DNA from: Spirosoma luteum DSM 19990
GTDB taxonomy: Bacteria; Bacteroidota; Bacteroidia; Cytophagales; Spirosomataceae
Direction: 5' to 3'
Length of the DNA: 64,000 nucleotides
NCBI RefSeq assembly: GCF_000374065.1
Contig: NZ_KB893268.1
Coordinates: 119,073-183,072 of the forward strand
In this document: positions 51,861-62,500 of the stretch, piece by piece
Layout of the letters: each line of letters begins with the position of its first letter
How positions within the stretch are numbered: the stretch's first letter is position 1
The notes under the pieces: model-generated
What the model was told of the DNA's origin: nothing
Seen by the model: the letters and a program-made list of their open reading frames with translations, nothing else
The model's database searches: none
Translations under genes and position numbers: made by a program

Positions 51861-54800
51861 ATGAAATGTTTTCTACTACTTTTTCTTATGGTTCTTGGTA
51901 GTGCTTTTTGCACTATAGCCATAGGGCAACAGGAACGGCAGGTGACAGGGAAAGTTACTACAGCCGAGGATGGAAGCCCTATACCGGGGGCATCGGTGGT
52001 AGCCAAAGGCACCACCAAAGGAACGCAAACGGATGCGGAGGGTAACTTTACCCTGACATTGCCCGACAACATCGGTACACTGGTGTTTAGCTTTGTGGGG
52101 GTAACAACTCAGGAAGTAGCCGTCGGAAACCGGTCGGTAATAAACGTAGTCCTGAGTAACGATTCCCGCTCGCTGGATGAGGTGATTGTAACCGGATACG
52201 GTTCGCAGTCGAAGCGTAACCTGACGGGTAATATTGCCAAGGTGGGGTCGCGGGAAATTGAAAATATTCCGGTTCCCAGCGTAGAGCAGGCCCTTCAGGG
52301 AAAAGTGGCCGGGGTGCAGATCACGGCCCTAAACGGTAAAGTAGGGCAGGGGTTGCAGATAAAAGTTCGCGGTTCGGCCTCGCTGACCGCTAGCAGCCAG
52401 CCGCTGTACGTGGTGGACGGAATTCCCATCACCTCGGCGGATCAGTCTTCCACAACGGCTCCCACCAACCCCATTGCCGATTTGAATCCCAACGACATCG
52501 AGTCGCTCGAGATTTTGAAGGATGCCGCATCATCGGCTATTTACGGGTCGCGGGCCTCAAACGGTGTGGTACTCATCACCACCAAAAAAGGGCGGGCCGG
52601 TAAAACGACCTTCGATGCCGGAGTGCAGGTTGGGGCCAGTACGCCTACGCACCTGCGGCAGTGGCTCAATACCCAGCAGTACGTTGAGTTGTTTCAGGAA
52701 GCGCGGGCCAATTCGGATGCGTTGGGGATTCCGGTTTATTCGGAAACCTCGCTAACGAACCGGTTCACCCGCTATGCAGCCGGTGATGCCGCTGGCTGGC
52801 AGGGTGCCAACCCTACCTACAACACGGACTGGCAGCAGGAAGCTTTCCAGAAAGCACCTTCGCAACAGTATGACCTGAGTGCCCGTGGGGGCGATGCTAA
52901 AACCCGTTTTTTTATCTCCGGGCAGTACTTCGACCAGAGTGGCATTTTAATTAAAAACCGGTTTCGCCGGTTGAGTGGCCGCGTTAATCTGGACCACAGT
53001 GCTACGGACAAGCTGACCCTGGGCGTGAATATGAACCTGTCACACTCGATAAACGACCGCGTGTCGAACGACAACGCCTTCTCGACACCGTTGCAGATTG
53101 TGGCGCTGCCACCCATAACGCCCGTCATTGACCCGCGCACGAATCAACTCAGTGGCGATTATACCCTGTATTACAACCCGCTGCTGAACCGCGATTTTGC
53201 CGCTATCCAGGCACGGGTGTATCGTATAATCGGCAATGTGTATGCCGATTATAAACTAATGCCGGGCTTGTCTTTCCGGACTGAGTTCGGAACGGACTTG
53301 CTCAGCCAGCAGGAAGAAGAATATTACGGTCGCGAAACTGCCCGTAACACCGGTGCCGCCAATGGTCTGGGTTCGAACAGCTTCCGGCAGGTGACCAACT
53401 ACACCACGAACAACTTCTTCTCTTTTGGGCGGACCATTGCCGAAAAGCACGACGTAGACGCTACCCTGGGAATGTCGTACCAGGAGTCACGGGCGAACTT
53501 TAACTCGGTAACGGGTCAGCAATTTCCGAGTGATGCCTACAAGCAACTTACGGCTGCGGCTAAGGTTACGGCGGGTACCGGAACGGAAACGAGCTATAGC
53601 TTCCTGTCTTATTTTGCCCGGGTGAATTACCGCTTCAATAACCGGTACCTGATCGGTGCATCGGGTCGTATCGACGGTTCGTCGCGCTTCGGGGTGAACA
53701 ATCGATACGGCTTTTTTCCGGCGGTTTCGGCAGGCTGGATCCTGACGGAAGAAGACTTCCTGAAAAACGCAGGGCCGTTGAGCCTGCTGAAAATCCGGGC
53801 CAGTTACGGACTGACGGGTAATGCCGAAATCGGTGATTTCAGTTCGCTGGCGTTGTATGCCGCTACGAACAATGCCGCTACATCGGCGGGGTATGCCGGG
53901 GTACCGGGACAGGCTCCTTCGCAGATTCCGAACCCGGACCTGACCTGGGAAAAAACGCTGCAAACCGACATCGGACTGGAATTTGGCTTCCTGGAAAATC
54001 GCTTTTCGGGCGAACTGGACTATTACGAGAAGAACACCAGCGGGCTGCTGCTGAACGTGAACGTGCCAGGTTCATCGGGTTTCCGGACGCAGTTGCGTAA
54101 CGTGGGTAAACTGCAAAATAAAGGGTTCGAGTTCGTTTTCAATTCCAGAAATATATCGGGCGCGTTCAACTGGACAACCTCGCTGAATATCGCCTATAAC
54201 AAAAACATCGTGACCGACCTCGGCGGCACTACCATTACGGGGAGCTTTCTGAACCGGGCGCAGGAAGGGCAGCCGCTGGGTGTGTTTGTCGGGCCGGAGT
54301 ACGCGGGTGTTGATGTGCAGAATGGTGATGCGCTCTACTACAAAAATACGACCAACACGGATGGTAGCCTCGACCGTGGCACTACCAACGACTACAACAG
54401 TGCTGCGTACGTGCCGCTGGGCAATCCCTCTCCCAAGTTCATTGGCGGCATCACTAATACGTTCAGCTTTGCGGGTGTTGATCTGAGCGTGTTATTCAAT
54501 GGTCAGTTTGGGAATTACATCTACAACGGTGGGGGTAAATTTCAGTCGGCGAACGGAGATTTCTTCGATAATCAGTCGGTCGATCAGTTGAACCGGTGGC
54601 GAAAACCGGGCGATGTTACTGACGTACCACAGGCCCGCCTGTTGGGTGGCAACGGTACGGGGGAGTCGTCCCGCTATCTGCAAAAAGGGGATTACGTTCG
54701 CCTGCGAACCTTTACGCTGGGTTATACGCTGCCTAAAGCATTGCTGAGCAGTATTCATCTGAACCGGGTTCGGGTTTACGTGACGGGCCAGAACCTGCTC

Positions 54801-54947
54801 ACCTTTACCAAGTACACCGGCTGGGACCCGGAAGTAAACTCCGACGCGTATGTGACGGGCGTAAGGGGACCAATCAACATTGGGGTTGACTTCTATTCGG
54901 CTCCGCAACCGCGTACTATCATTGGTGGACTTCAAATAGGTTTTTAA
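51861..54947 (+). CDS. SusC/RagA family TonB-dependent receptor (pair 3)
   Basis: A 1028-residue outer-membrane receptor. Here the signal peptide begins at the start codon (core LLLFLMVLGS, cleavage after A-I-G-Q), unlike the tailed receptors of pairs 1 and 2. The carboxypeptidase-like beta domain starts R-Q-V-T-G-K-V, the TonB-box-like segment is L-D-E-V-I-V-T-G-Y-G, and the plug reads I-L-K-D-A-A-S-S-A-I-Y-G-S-R-A-S-N-G. The barrel ends G-G-L-Q-I-G-F. It is a different subgroup from the tandem pairs. Its SusD follows after 20 bases. Confidence 0.92.
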   Translation: MKCFLLLFLMVLGSAFCTIAIGQQERQVTGKVTTAEDGSPIPGASVVAKGTTKGTQTDAEGNFTLTLPDNIGTLVFSFVGVTTQEVAVGNRSVINVVLSNDSRSLDEVIVTGYGSQSKRNLTGNIAKVGSREIENIPVPSVEQALQGKVAGVQITALNGKVGQGLQIKVRGSASLTASSQPLYVVDGIPITSADQSSTTAPTNPIADLNPNDIESLEILKDAASSAIYGSRASNGVVLITTKKGRAGKTTFDAGVQVGASTPTHLRQWLNTQQYVELFQEARANSDALGIPVYSETSLTNRFTRYAAGDAAGWQGANPTYNTDWQQEAFQKAPSQQYDLSARGGDAKTRFFISGQYFDQSGILIKNRFRRLSGRVNLDHSATDKLTLGVNMNLSHSINDRVSNDNAFSTPLQIVALPPITPVIDPRTNQLSGDYTLYYNPLLNRDFAAIQARVYRIIGNVYADYKLMPGLSFRTEFGTDLLSQQEEEYYGRETARNTGAANGLGSNSFRQVTNYTTNNFFSFGRTIAEKHDVDATLGMSYQESRANFNSVTGQQFPSDAYKQLTAAAKVTAGTGTETSYSFLSYFARVNYRFNNRYLIGASGRIDGSSRFGVNNRYGFFPAVSAGWILTEEDFLKNAGPLSLLKIRASYGLTGNAEIGDFSSLALYAATNNAATSAGYAGVPGQAPSQIPNPDLTWEKTLQTDIGLEFGFLENRFSGELDYYEKNTSGLLLNVNVPGSSGFRTQLRNVGKLQNKGFEFVFNSRNISGAFNWTTSLNIAYNKNIVTDLGGTTITGSFLNRAQEGQPLGVFVGPEYAGVDVQNGDALYYKNTTNTDGSLDRGTTNDYNSAAYVPLGNPSPKFIGGITNTFSFAGVDLSVLFNGQFGNYIYNGGGKFQSANGDFFDNQSVDQLNRWRKPGDVTDVPQARLLGGNGTGESSRYLQKGDYVRLRTFTLGYTLPKALLSSIHLNRVRVYVTGQNLLTFTKYTGWDPEVNSDAYVTGVRGPINIGVDFYSAPQPRTIIGGLQIGF

Positions 54948-54967
54948 TCAACGACGAAAGACAGATC

Positions 54968-56344
54968 ATGAAAAGCTATAAATCAGTTTCTACGGCGTTG
55001 GCCCTATCGGTCGGTCTCTGGCTGACCGCCTGCAACAGCCAACTCGATATTAAGCCGGTCAACTCGGTGGCTACCAGTCAGGCACTCAGCACGGCTGCCG
55101 ACTTAAACGCCCTGCTGGTGGGTGCCTACGATGGGCTGGGCGGTGTTAACTTATACGGCGGTAGTTTTATTCGCGATGCCGAACTGCTGGGAACCACACC
55201 GGCTACGGGCGATGTGCTCTGGACGGGGACATTTGTGGGTCCCCAGCAGATTTACGTTAAACGTATACTGGTAAACAACGATCAGGCTGATGCAACCTGG
55301 ACCAATGCGTACCGTACCATCAATATCTGCAATACGGTGCTGGCTAACCTAAGTCTGGCCCTGGCGGCCGATCAGCCCCGCATTGAAGGGGAAGCCAAGT
55401 TTATCCGGGGATCGCTCTATTTTGAACTGGTTCGTCTGTACGGCAAAACCTGGGGTGATGGGGATAATAACACGAATCCCGGCGTACCGATTGTGACAAC
55501 ACCAACGGTTGTACTGGATGCCAATTCCAACGTGCCACGTAGCTCAGTAGCGGCTGTGTACACGCAGGTACTTCAGGACCTGACCGATGCCGCAGCCAAA
55601 CTTCCGGTTTCCAATGGGTTCTTCGCCACAAAAGGAGCCGCCAATGCGCAGTTGTCGCGGGTGTATCTGCAAAAAGCCGACTACCCAAACGCAGCCAAAG
55701 CCGCTGATGCGGTCATTTCCAGCAAAGCGTATCAGTTGGTACCACTGGACAATGTGTTCGACACGCGGGAATCGCAGAATGGGGTTAACACTCCCGAAAC
55801 GATTTTTGCCATACAGACTACCGATCAGGATGGCATCAATGATCTGAACACGTTTTATGGTTCATCGGACGTGGGTGGGCGTGGTGATATCGAACTGACC
55901 GAGACATTCCTCAATCAGTTTTCACCGGGCGATGGCCGGGCTGATTTGGTGTATACCGATGCTGTCGATGCGATCCGAACGGTTAAGTTTATCAATCAGT
56001 ACGGCAACATTCAGGTGCTTCGGCTGGCCGAAATGTACCTGACCCGCGCCGAAGCCAACTTCCGGGCGGGCACAACCCTGGGCGATACACCCCTGAATGA
56101 CATTAACCTGGTGCGTGCCCGTGCCGGGGCTGCTCCACTGACGGCGGCTCAGCTTACCCTGGCGAATATATTGAAAGAACGTCGGCTCGAGCTGGCCTTT
56201 GAAGGAACGTACATTCACGACCTGAAACGGACTAAATCCAATGTGGGCACACTGGCGTACAACGATCCGAAGCTAATTTTTCCGATTCCACTACGGGAGA
56301 TAACCACCAACCCCACACTGACTCAGAATAGCGGTTACCTGTAA
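54968..56344 (+). CDS. RagB/SusD family nutrient-binding lipoprotein (pair 3)
   Basis: A 458-residue SusD-type lipoprotein (lipobox L-T-A-C near residue 22). It has F-I-R-G-S-L-Y-F-E-L-V-R-L-Y-G-K in the N-terminal helices and a C-terminal I-L-K-E-R-R-L-E-L-A-F-E-G motif, ending P-T-L-T-Q-N-S-G-Y. It is about 160 residues shorter than the SusDs of pairs 1 and 2. It should bind and deliver the ligand of the SusC encoded just upstream. A perfect terminator closes the operon. Confidence 0.92.
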   Translation: MKSYKSVSTALALSVGLWLTACNSQLDIKPVNSVATSQALSTAADLNALLVGAYDGLGGVNLYGGSFIRDAELLGTTPATGDVLWTGTFVGPQQIYVKRILVNNDQADATWTNAYRTINICNTVLANLSLALAADQPRIEGEAKFIRGSLYFELVRLYGKTWGDGDNNTNPGVPIVTTPTVVLDANSNVPRSSVAAVYTQVLQDLTDAAAKLPVSNGFFATKGAANAQLSRVYLQKADYPNAAKAADAVISSKAYQLVPLDNVFDTRESQNGVNTPETIFAIQTTDQDGINDLNTFYGSSDVGGRGDIELTETFLNQFSPGDGRADLVYTDAVDAIRTVKFINQYGNIQVLRLAEMYLTRAEANFRAGTTLGDTPLNDINLVRARAGAAPLTAAQLTLANILKERRLELAFEGTYIHDLKRTKSNVGTLAYNDPKLIFPIPLREITTNPTLTQNSGYL

Positions 56345-56353
56345 AAAGAGTGG

Positions 56354-56400
56354 CAAACAAAATGCGCCCACCCTAAAGTAGGGTGGGCGCATTTTGTTTG
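56354..56400 (+). terminator. Terminator of SusC/SusD pair 3
   Basis: Perfect 21-bp arms (56354-56374 with 56380-56400) with a 5-base loop, 9 bases after the SusD stop; the arm ends in A-rich/T-rich bases. Confidence 0.9.
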
Positions 56401-56461
56401 TATTAAACCCTAAACTACCGGGCATGGTCAAACGTTTATAGAGTAGAAACCACAACAGGAA

Positions 56462-57763
56462 ATGACCATGAAACGTCGATTACTTACTTGTCTGCTACTG
56501 CTACTGGGTGCGTCGGGACTGCGGGCGCAGGTGCAGTACACGACCGAGAGTCCGCGTGTCGATGATATCAACGACCGCGACGTAGTCATCAAGCGCGTTG
56601 AACTAACGGAGCAATATACCATTGTGTATATGAAATTTGAGGCTCCTGGTACTACAAAAGGCATACCCGGCAGCGACTGGCCCTTCCGAATTCCGATGCC
56701 TAACGGCAATGGGCGGGGCATTATAACAGGTAGTAATATTGGGTTTCAGCCCTCTGCGCGTCTGTACGTCAATCAGGGCGAGCGTTCGTATAAATTTATA
56801 CGCGCAGAAAATATACCGCCCGAAACCAGGAGAAGCGTTCAGCCCGGTGAGCGGGTAGACTTTGTCGCTTATTTTGAACGGATAGATCCTGGCTATACCG
56901 TTTTTGATTTGTTTGAATGCCGGGACACCAGGAGCACCGTTTGCTTTAACTTCTGGGGCGTACATATCATCAATCCTAAAAAGAAAGATACGTACGCACA
57001 GCGAACGCCGAAAACACCGGTTCCGGTGCAGCCAAAACCCCAGACTCCGCAGCCGAAGTACACGCCCCGTACGTCGCCGGGCTTAGGCTCACCAGAACCG
57101 GAACCCAAATCCGCTGAACCCGTTGCACCTGCGCCCACAGCGGTGGCTATAAAGGGCGTAACGCGAAATGCTAAAACGAAGAAGCCCATTGTAGCTACCG
57201 TAACCTACCGGCTCATTTCGGGGGCAGAATCGGCGGGGGATGATCCGGCCGACTCTGTACGGAGCGTCAGCCCGGCGGGGAACTACAAAATTGACATCGA
57301 GAAGCGCGGTGTCTACGCCGTTACGGCCTCGGCCAAAGGATATTTCAGCCAGAGTGATACCCTGGCGACGAACCGTACCGACGTGGCGCGTAATTTCGAC
57401 CTGGTACCCATTGAAGCAGGGGAGAAAATAACCCTGAAAAATATTTATTTCGACGTGTCGAAGTACGATCTCAAACCGGAATCCTTCCCGGAACTGGACC
57501 GGCTGGTAACGCTCATGCAGGAGAATCCAACGATGAACATCCGGCTGGAAGGGCATACCGACACGGTGGGTGAATTCGACGCAAACGTTGAACTGTCGCG
57601 CAACCGGGTTAATGAAGTGAAGGCTTACCTGGTTAACAAAGGCATCAGGACTGACCGCATCGAAACCGTTGGCTACGGACCTTCACGGCCCATCAACACC
57701 AATAAAACCCTGAAAGAACGCTCCGAAAACCGGCGGGTAGAGATGGTGATTGTGAAAGTTTAA
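56462..57763 (+). CDS. OmpA family peptidoglycan-binding protein
   Basis: A 433-residue secreted protein. After a signal peptide (cleavage after L-R-A-Q) comes an N-terminal beta domain (about 20-175), a proline-rich linker (about 182-225, P-V-P-V-Q-P-K-P-Q-T-P), a small beta-sandwich of the carboxypeptidase-regulatory type (about 235-320) and a C-terminal OmpA domain (about 325-430). The last has I-Y-F-D-V-S-K-Y-D-L, G-H-T-D-T-V-G and S-R-N-R-V-N-E-V-K-A-Y-L, so it should bind diaminopimelate of peptidoglycan. It probably links the cell wall to an outer-membrane or surface complex. Monocistronic between terminators. Confidence 0.85.
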   Translation: MTMKRRLLTCLLLLLGASGLRAQVQYTTESPRVDDINDRDVVIKRVELTEQYTIVYMKFEAPGTTKGIPGSDWPFRIPMPNGNGRGIITGSNIGFQPSARLYVNQGERSYKFIRAENIPPETRRSVQPGERVDFVAYFERIDPGYTVFDLFECRDTRSTVCFNFWGVHIINPKKKDTYAQRTPKTPVPVQPKPQTPQPKYTPRTSPGLGSPEPEPKSAEPVAPAPTAVAIKGVTRNAKTKKPIVATVTYRLISGAESAGDDPADSVRSVSPAGNYKIDIEKRGVYAVTASAKGYFSQSDTLATNRTDVARNFDLVPIEAGEKITLKNIYFDVSKYDLKPESFPELDRLVTLMQENPTMNIRLEGHTDTVGEFDANVELSRNRVNEVKAYLVNKGIRTDRIETVGYGPSRPINTNKTLKERSENRRVEMVIVKV

Positions 57764-57768
57764 AACCA

Positions 57769-57853
57769 GTTTACGGTTTTTAGTTTACGGTGGGCTGACG
57801 TGGGATAAATACTAACATCAGCCCACCGTAAACTAAAAACCAAAACCGTAAAC
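57769..57853. repeat. Intergenic hairpin, GGCTGACG family (copy C)
   Basis: A perfect 24-bp stem (57775-57798 with 57818-57841) with a 19-base loop, plus an overlapping alternative outer arm (57769-57780 with 57842-57853). The core GTTTACGGTGGGCTGACG is shared with copies A and B. It begins 6 bases after the OmpA stop and could terminate it. Confidence 0.85.
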
Positions 57854-57878
57854 CAAAGATCGAATACCACAAACATTT

Positions 57879-58541
57879 ATGAAACAACCCTTCGACCTCA
57901 ACACTGTGCTGGCGCATGTGGAAGAAGCTATCCGACCTTATCCCAAAGCGGCTATGTTCGATTTGTTTGAGCGGGGGTACAACAGCCTGTTCGAGCAACT
58001 GATTTCGTGCATCGTCTCGATCAGAACGCTCGACGAAACGACCATTCCGGTATCGTTACGGCTATTCGAGCAGGCCCGAACGCCCGAACAACTCCTGGCC
58101 CTCGACATTCCGACACTGACGCAACTGCTCTACGGCACCACCTACCCCGACCAGAAAGCCTATACCATGCGTGGCATTGCCGAGCGAATCATGACTGAAT
58201 TCGGTGGACAACTCCCTGCTGATTTTGCTACCCTGACCTCATTGAAAGGGGTTGGTCCCAAGTGCGCCAACCTGGCATTGGGCGTAGCGACGGGGCAGGC
58301 GGCTATCAGCGTGGACGTACACGTGCATCGGGTAGTCAACCGCTGGGGGTATGTGCAGACCAAGCAGCCCGAACAAACGCTGAAGGTGTTGGAAGTGCAG
58401 GTGCCTAAAGAGCAGTGGACGGATATTAACCGGCTGCTGATGCCATTTGGTAAGCACATCTGTACCGGCACGCTACCGCACTGTTCTACCTGCCCGGTGT
58501 TGCCCTGGTGCCAGCAGGTAGGGGTAGAACGGCACCGCTGA
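57879..58541 (+). CDS. nth: Endonuclease III (HhH-GPD, 4Fe-4S)
   Basis: A 220-residue DNA glycosylase/AP lyase for oxidised pyrimidines. The hairpin reads L-K-G-V-G-P-K-C-A-N with catalytic lysine 128; the catalytic aspartate is D146 in S-V-D-V-H-V-H-R-V-V-N-R, and C195, C202, C205 and C211 form the iron-sulfur loop (C-x6-C-x2-C-x5-C). It is closer to canonical Nth than the paralogue at 6163-6870. It converges with a DUF4468 gene, whose stop is one base away. Confidence 0.88.
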   Translation: MKQPFDLNTVLAHVEEAIRPYPKAAMFDLFERGYNSLFEQLISCIVSIRTLDETTIPVSLRLFEQARTPEQLLALDIPTLTQLLYGTTYPDQKAYTMRGIAERIMTEFGGQLPADFATLTSLKGVGPKCANLALGVATGQAAISVDVHVHRVVNRWGYVQTKQPEQTLKVLEVQVPKEQWTDINRLLMPFGKHICTGTLPHCSTCPVLPWCQQVGVERHR

Positions 58542-58542
58542 A

Positions 58543-59073
58543 TTACCCCTTCGTCAGCGCCTGCTTCAGGTTAGCCAGTGTATTCCGGCAGGCTTTATCG
58601 ATCTGGTTGTATAAGTCGGCTTGCTGGTTAGCCGCCTGCTCGACTAGTTTCTGATCGGCCGTTTTGCTACCGGTCGCCCTGGCTATTTCGCTGGTCGTTC
58701 CACTACTGGCCAGAACCGGCACCGTCAATCCATTGCCTTCAACGATTAGCTCGGTAATGGTAGCCCGGTAGCGGCCGTATTTGGGCTCAATAGTGAGCAC
58801 GTACCGGACAAGCTGTTTATTGATGGAAAAGGATGATTTGACGAACAGGATATTGTGTTCCTGATCGAACTGCTGCTCTGTGGTAGGGTTGCCGGCGTAG
58901 TGACTGCTGGCCCATGTGCGTACCTGCTCCATCAACTGCCGGGCGGGCAACTTGGCATTTGGAACCCGCACAATTTCCTGGTACTGAACCTGCCCCACTT
59001 CATTGGTTGGCAAGCGTACCTGCGCCAGGGCAGGTGTTGAAAACAGGAGAGAAAGAATGAGTAAGTATTTCAT
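58543..59073 (-). CDS. DUF4468 (TBP-like fold) secreted protein
   Basis: A 176-residue secreted protein (cleavage after A-L-A-Q). The domain at about 30-120 has Y-Q-E-I-V-R-V-P, then a helix with Q-L-M-E-Q-V-R-T-W and strands L-F-V-K-S-S-F and V-R-Y-V-L-T-I-E-P-K-Y-G-R-Y-R, the outline of DUF4468. The C-terminal 55 residues are helical and glutamine-rich. Function is unknown. It heads leftwards towards the nth gene. Confidence 0.78.
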   Translation of the reverse strand: MKYLLILSLLFSTPALAQVRLPTNEVGQVQYQEIVRVPNAKLPARQLMEQVRTWASSHYAGNPTTEQQFDQEHNILFVKSSFSINKQLVRYVLTIEPKYGRYRATITELIVEGNGLTVPVLASSGTTSEIARATGSKTADQKLVEQAANQQADLYNQIDKACRNTLANLKQALTKG

Positions 59074-59137
59074 AAAAATGATAGTCGATAAACTGCACTG
59101 AAAGGGTATCTATTTGGGAAACCAACGCGACAACTGA

Positions 59138-59593
59138 TTATTCTCCCCGTTGCCAGATGATAAAATCCGTTACCGGGGCTTCGGCCAGCAGCGGTCTGAT
59201 TAACTGGACAATTTGCCCCCGGTGGTAAGCCGCATGGTGGCTCATATGGGTGAGTATCTCCAACGGCGTATTTTGGTATGCCATACCTTTGGAGTTGACA
59301 TAGTGTACGGATTGATTCAGTTTTTCCATGGTTAAAATCCTGACGTAGCTAACCACCTGATCATGTTGTCGCTCGGCGGTTTCAATCATCCAGCTCACCG
59401 GAATATCTTCCCAGATGGGCTGGATGGCCGACTCCTGCCGCATCCGGCTGTACCAAACCTGCTGAGCCGATAAAACGTGCCCCATGATGGTAATAGCCCG
59501 TTCGGGCGCGTTGGGCTGGGAGGACAGCGCATTGATAATCCGCAGGTTGGCCCACTGTTCGTAGTCGAGTAACTGTATCAGATAGTCTTTCAT
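59138..59593 (-). CDS. DinB family protein
   Basis: A 151-residue cytosolic four-helix-bundle protein. Metal-binding histidines are in I-T-I-M-G-H-V-L-S-A-Q-Q and L-T-H-M-S-H-H-A-A-Y-H-R-G-Q; the start Y-L-I-Q-L-L-D-Y-E-Q-W-A-N is typical. The start overlaps the stop of the upstream GH3 fusion by 4 bases (59590-59593), so translation is coupled. The reaction is unknown. Confidence 0.85.
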   Translation of the reverse strand: MKDYLIQLLDYEQWANLRIINALSSQPNAPERAITIMGHVLSAQQVWYSRMRQESAIQPIWEDIPVSWMIETAERQHDQVVSYVRILTMEKLNQSVHYVNSKGMAYQNTPLEILTHMSHHAAYHRGQIVQLIRPLLAEAPVTDFIIWQRGE

Positions 59594-62500
59594 GGTAATC
59601 CGCGTTTGGTGGCCTGATAGAGTGCTTCCACAATGTTGGTGCGGGTATTCAAATTGCCCATCGTTGGGTTATTCCGGGTCGGGTACACCCGGTTGCACAA
59701 AAATACGTACGTCAGGTTATAGGCCGGGTCGGGTTCAACCCAAACGAACGTACCCGTAAAACCGGAGTGGCCATAGCTGGCTGGCGTTGCCGATTGGGGG
59801 CCGTTGCCGGTGTATTTGAACGAGGGTTTGTCGAAACCCAGTCCGCGCCGGTTGCCAAGTTCGGGAAACTGATAACGCGTAAAGTCGGCTATGGTCCGTT
59901 CCGAAATATACCGCTGCCCGCCGTAACTACCCTTCTGCCGGTACATTTCGTATACCTTCATCAGGTCGTTGGCCGTTCCAAACAGGCCCGCGTGTCCCGA
60001 TAAACCACCGAGCATAGCCGCACCTTCGTCGTGCACCCGCCCCCAGATGAGGGTTTTGCGAAACAGTGAATCGTATTCGGTTGGCGCAATGCGGGTAAGG
60101 GGATAAAACCGGCGCGGATTGAACGTCAGCGTGCTGGCTCCCAGCGGTTCGTAGAATGTCGTTTTGAGGTATGTCTCAAAGTTTTCGCCCGTCAATCGTT
60201 TCACCACCAGCGGGTAAAGAATAAAAGACAGGTCGGAGTAAACATACTCTTTCTTGGCGTTCAGGGGCGACTCCTTTATCCGGTCGTAAAGGATTTTGGG
60301 ATACCCTCTAAACTCGTACAGGCTATCAGTTATCTCGATGGGGAAGCGGGCCGTTCGTTCCGCTTTGAACGTTTTGGGTTTAAAGGTGCCGTCCGGATTT
60401 TTCGTTTCTACCCAGAAGGGAATAAACGCTTTCAGTTGAGCCTGGTGCGTCAGCACATCGCGCCAGTTCAGGTTGGCCTTGTTCGATTTTTTGAGAAATG
60501 GCAGGTAATCGGCCATCGTGCGGTTCAGGTTGAACTTGCCTTCGTCTACCAGGCGCATCAGGGCCGGTACAGACGCACTCACTTTCGTGACCGAAGCCAT
60601 ATCGTACAGATCGTCCAGCGCAACGGAATCGGGTTCGGCGCCGAGTGAGGAATCGTAGGTCAGTTTGCCATAGGCTTTCTTAAAAATCACCTTCCCGTCT
60701 TTCGCCATCTGCACCACGCAACCCGGAAACGCCTTTGCGGTCAGTCCCACGTTCACCAGCGAGTCGACCTGCCGGGTCAGGTACCGGCTGTCGATACCCA
60801 CTTCTTCGGGGATGGTGTATTTAAGTCGCCCGTTTGGCTGGATGATAAGTCCATCGCCCATCCGGAACGACTGGTTGACCGTAACGGGCAGTTTCCCCGA
60901 CGCGCCAATGGCCCCGAATATTAACTGGGCGGCTAACTCTTCGGTATAACTGGTGAGCTGATAAGGCATAATCAACGCCCGCGCCTGTTCAATGTTGCGG
61001 TTCGGCTGAATGGTATCCATCGGAAACGTCAGTTTGTCCAGTGCGTACACATTCCCGAACACCGTTACCACTGCTTTGCCGGTGGCGACCAGCTCGCTTA
61101 CCAGGCCGGCGGTTTTGGCCTTTAAGCCGTATTTCGCACTGGGGCTGATGCTGCTCAAGTGTACATCGACCAGGAGCAGGTTGTAGTTTTTCAACGAATC
61201 CCGTACCTGCGCCAGTGCCGAATCAGCCATTTGAGAAGTCAGTTGGAAGTGGTCGACTTTAGTGTAATTTCCCGCCATTTGCTGGAAGGCGGTTACTTTG
61301 TCGCTTTCAATCGCAACGGATGCGATGCGGAGCGTATCCAGCCGTTGCAGCGGTAGCAGGTTCCTGTCGTTCTTCAGGACGGTCAGGCTGGCTTCGGTGA
61401 GTTTACGGTTAAGGAGGTTATCCTGCACGGCGTTAAGGTCACTTACCAGATTATCCAGCACAATGGGTTTGTTCTGATCCAGGCCCACCCAGGCTTTTGC
61501 CCGCAGTACCTTGAGGCAGCGGGCATCCAGAGACGCCTGCGAAACCCGTCCGTCGATAACGGCCTGCTTGATGAGCGTAAGAGCGGCCGGTACATTTTCC
61601 GTGAATTCCAGGATGTCCATCCCTGCTTCGATACCCAGCTCGTCGGCCTGACCCGACGGGAAATATTTCGTGACACCCTTCATGTTCATGGCATCCGAAA
61701 AAATCAGGCCCTGGAAACCCAGTTCGTTCTTGAGCAGGTTCGTCACAATGGCGGGGGAGAGCGTCGACGGCCGGTTGCGGGTAGTATCGAGGGCGGGAAT
61801 GTTCAGGTGGGCAATCATCACGCCCAGTGCGCCGGCATTGATGAGCTGCCGGAATGGATACAGTTCGAGGGAGTCCAGTTCTACGCGGCTCTTGCTGATA
61901 AGGGGCAGGTCATAGTGCGAATCGGTACCCGTATCGCCGTGACCGGGGAAGTGTTTAAGGCTGGTGATGAGGTTATTATCCTGCATGCCCCGCATGTAGG
62001 CAAGGGCTTTTCGGGCCACGTTGTACTTGTTCTCACCAAAGGACCGGAAGTTGATAACCGGATTATTCGGGTTGTTATTTACATCCACCGACGGCGCAAA
62101 ATTGACGTGTACCCCCAACCGGCGGGCCTGCCGGGCCAGATTGGCACCCATCCGGTAAATCAGCGAATCGGACGCTGCCCCCTGCATGGCACCCAGGGTC
62201 ATCTGATAGGGGTAACGAACCGTGCTATCCAGTCGCATGGCCAGCCCCCACTCCGCATCCATGGCCAGCAGCAGCGGCACGGACGCAGCCGCCTGGAGCC
62301 GGTTGGTGAGTTGCGCCTGTCGTACCGGCCCCCCCTGAAACATAACCACTCCACCAACTTTGTGCCGCTGGATGAGTCTGACCAGCGAGTCTTCGTACAT
62401 CCCATTGCGGTTAGAGTAGCCTGCTACCATAATCAACTGGGCAATCCGGTCGTCGGGGGCCATGTTGGTAAACACCGAATCGACCCAGCAGACCTGACGG

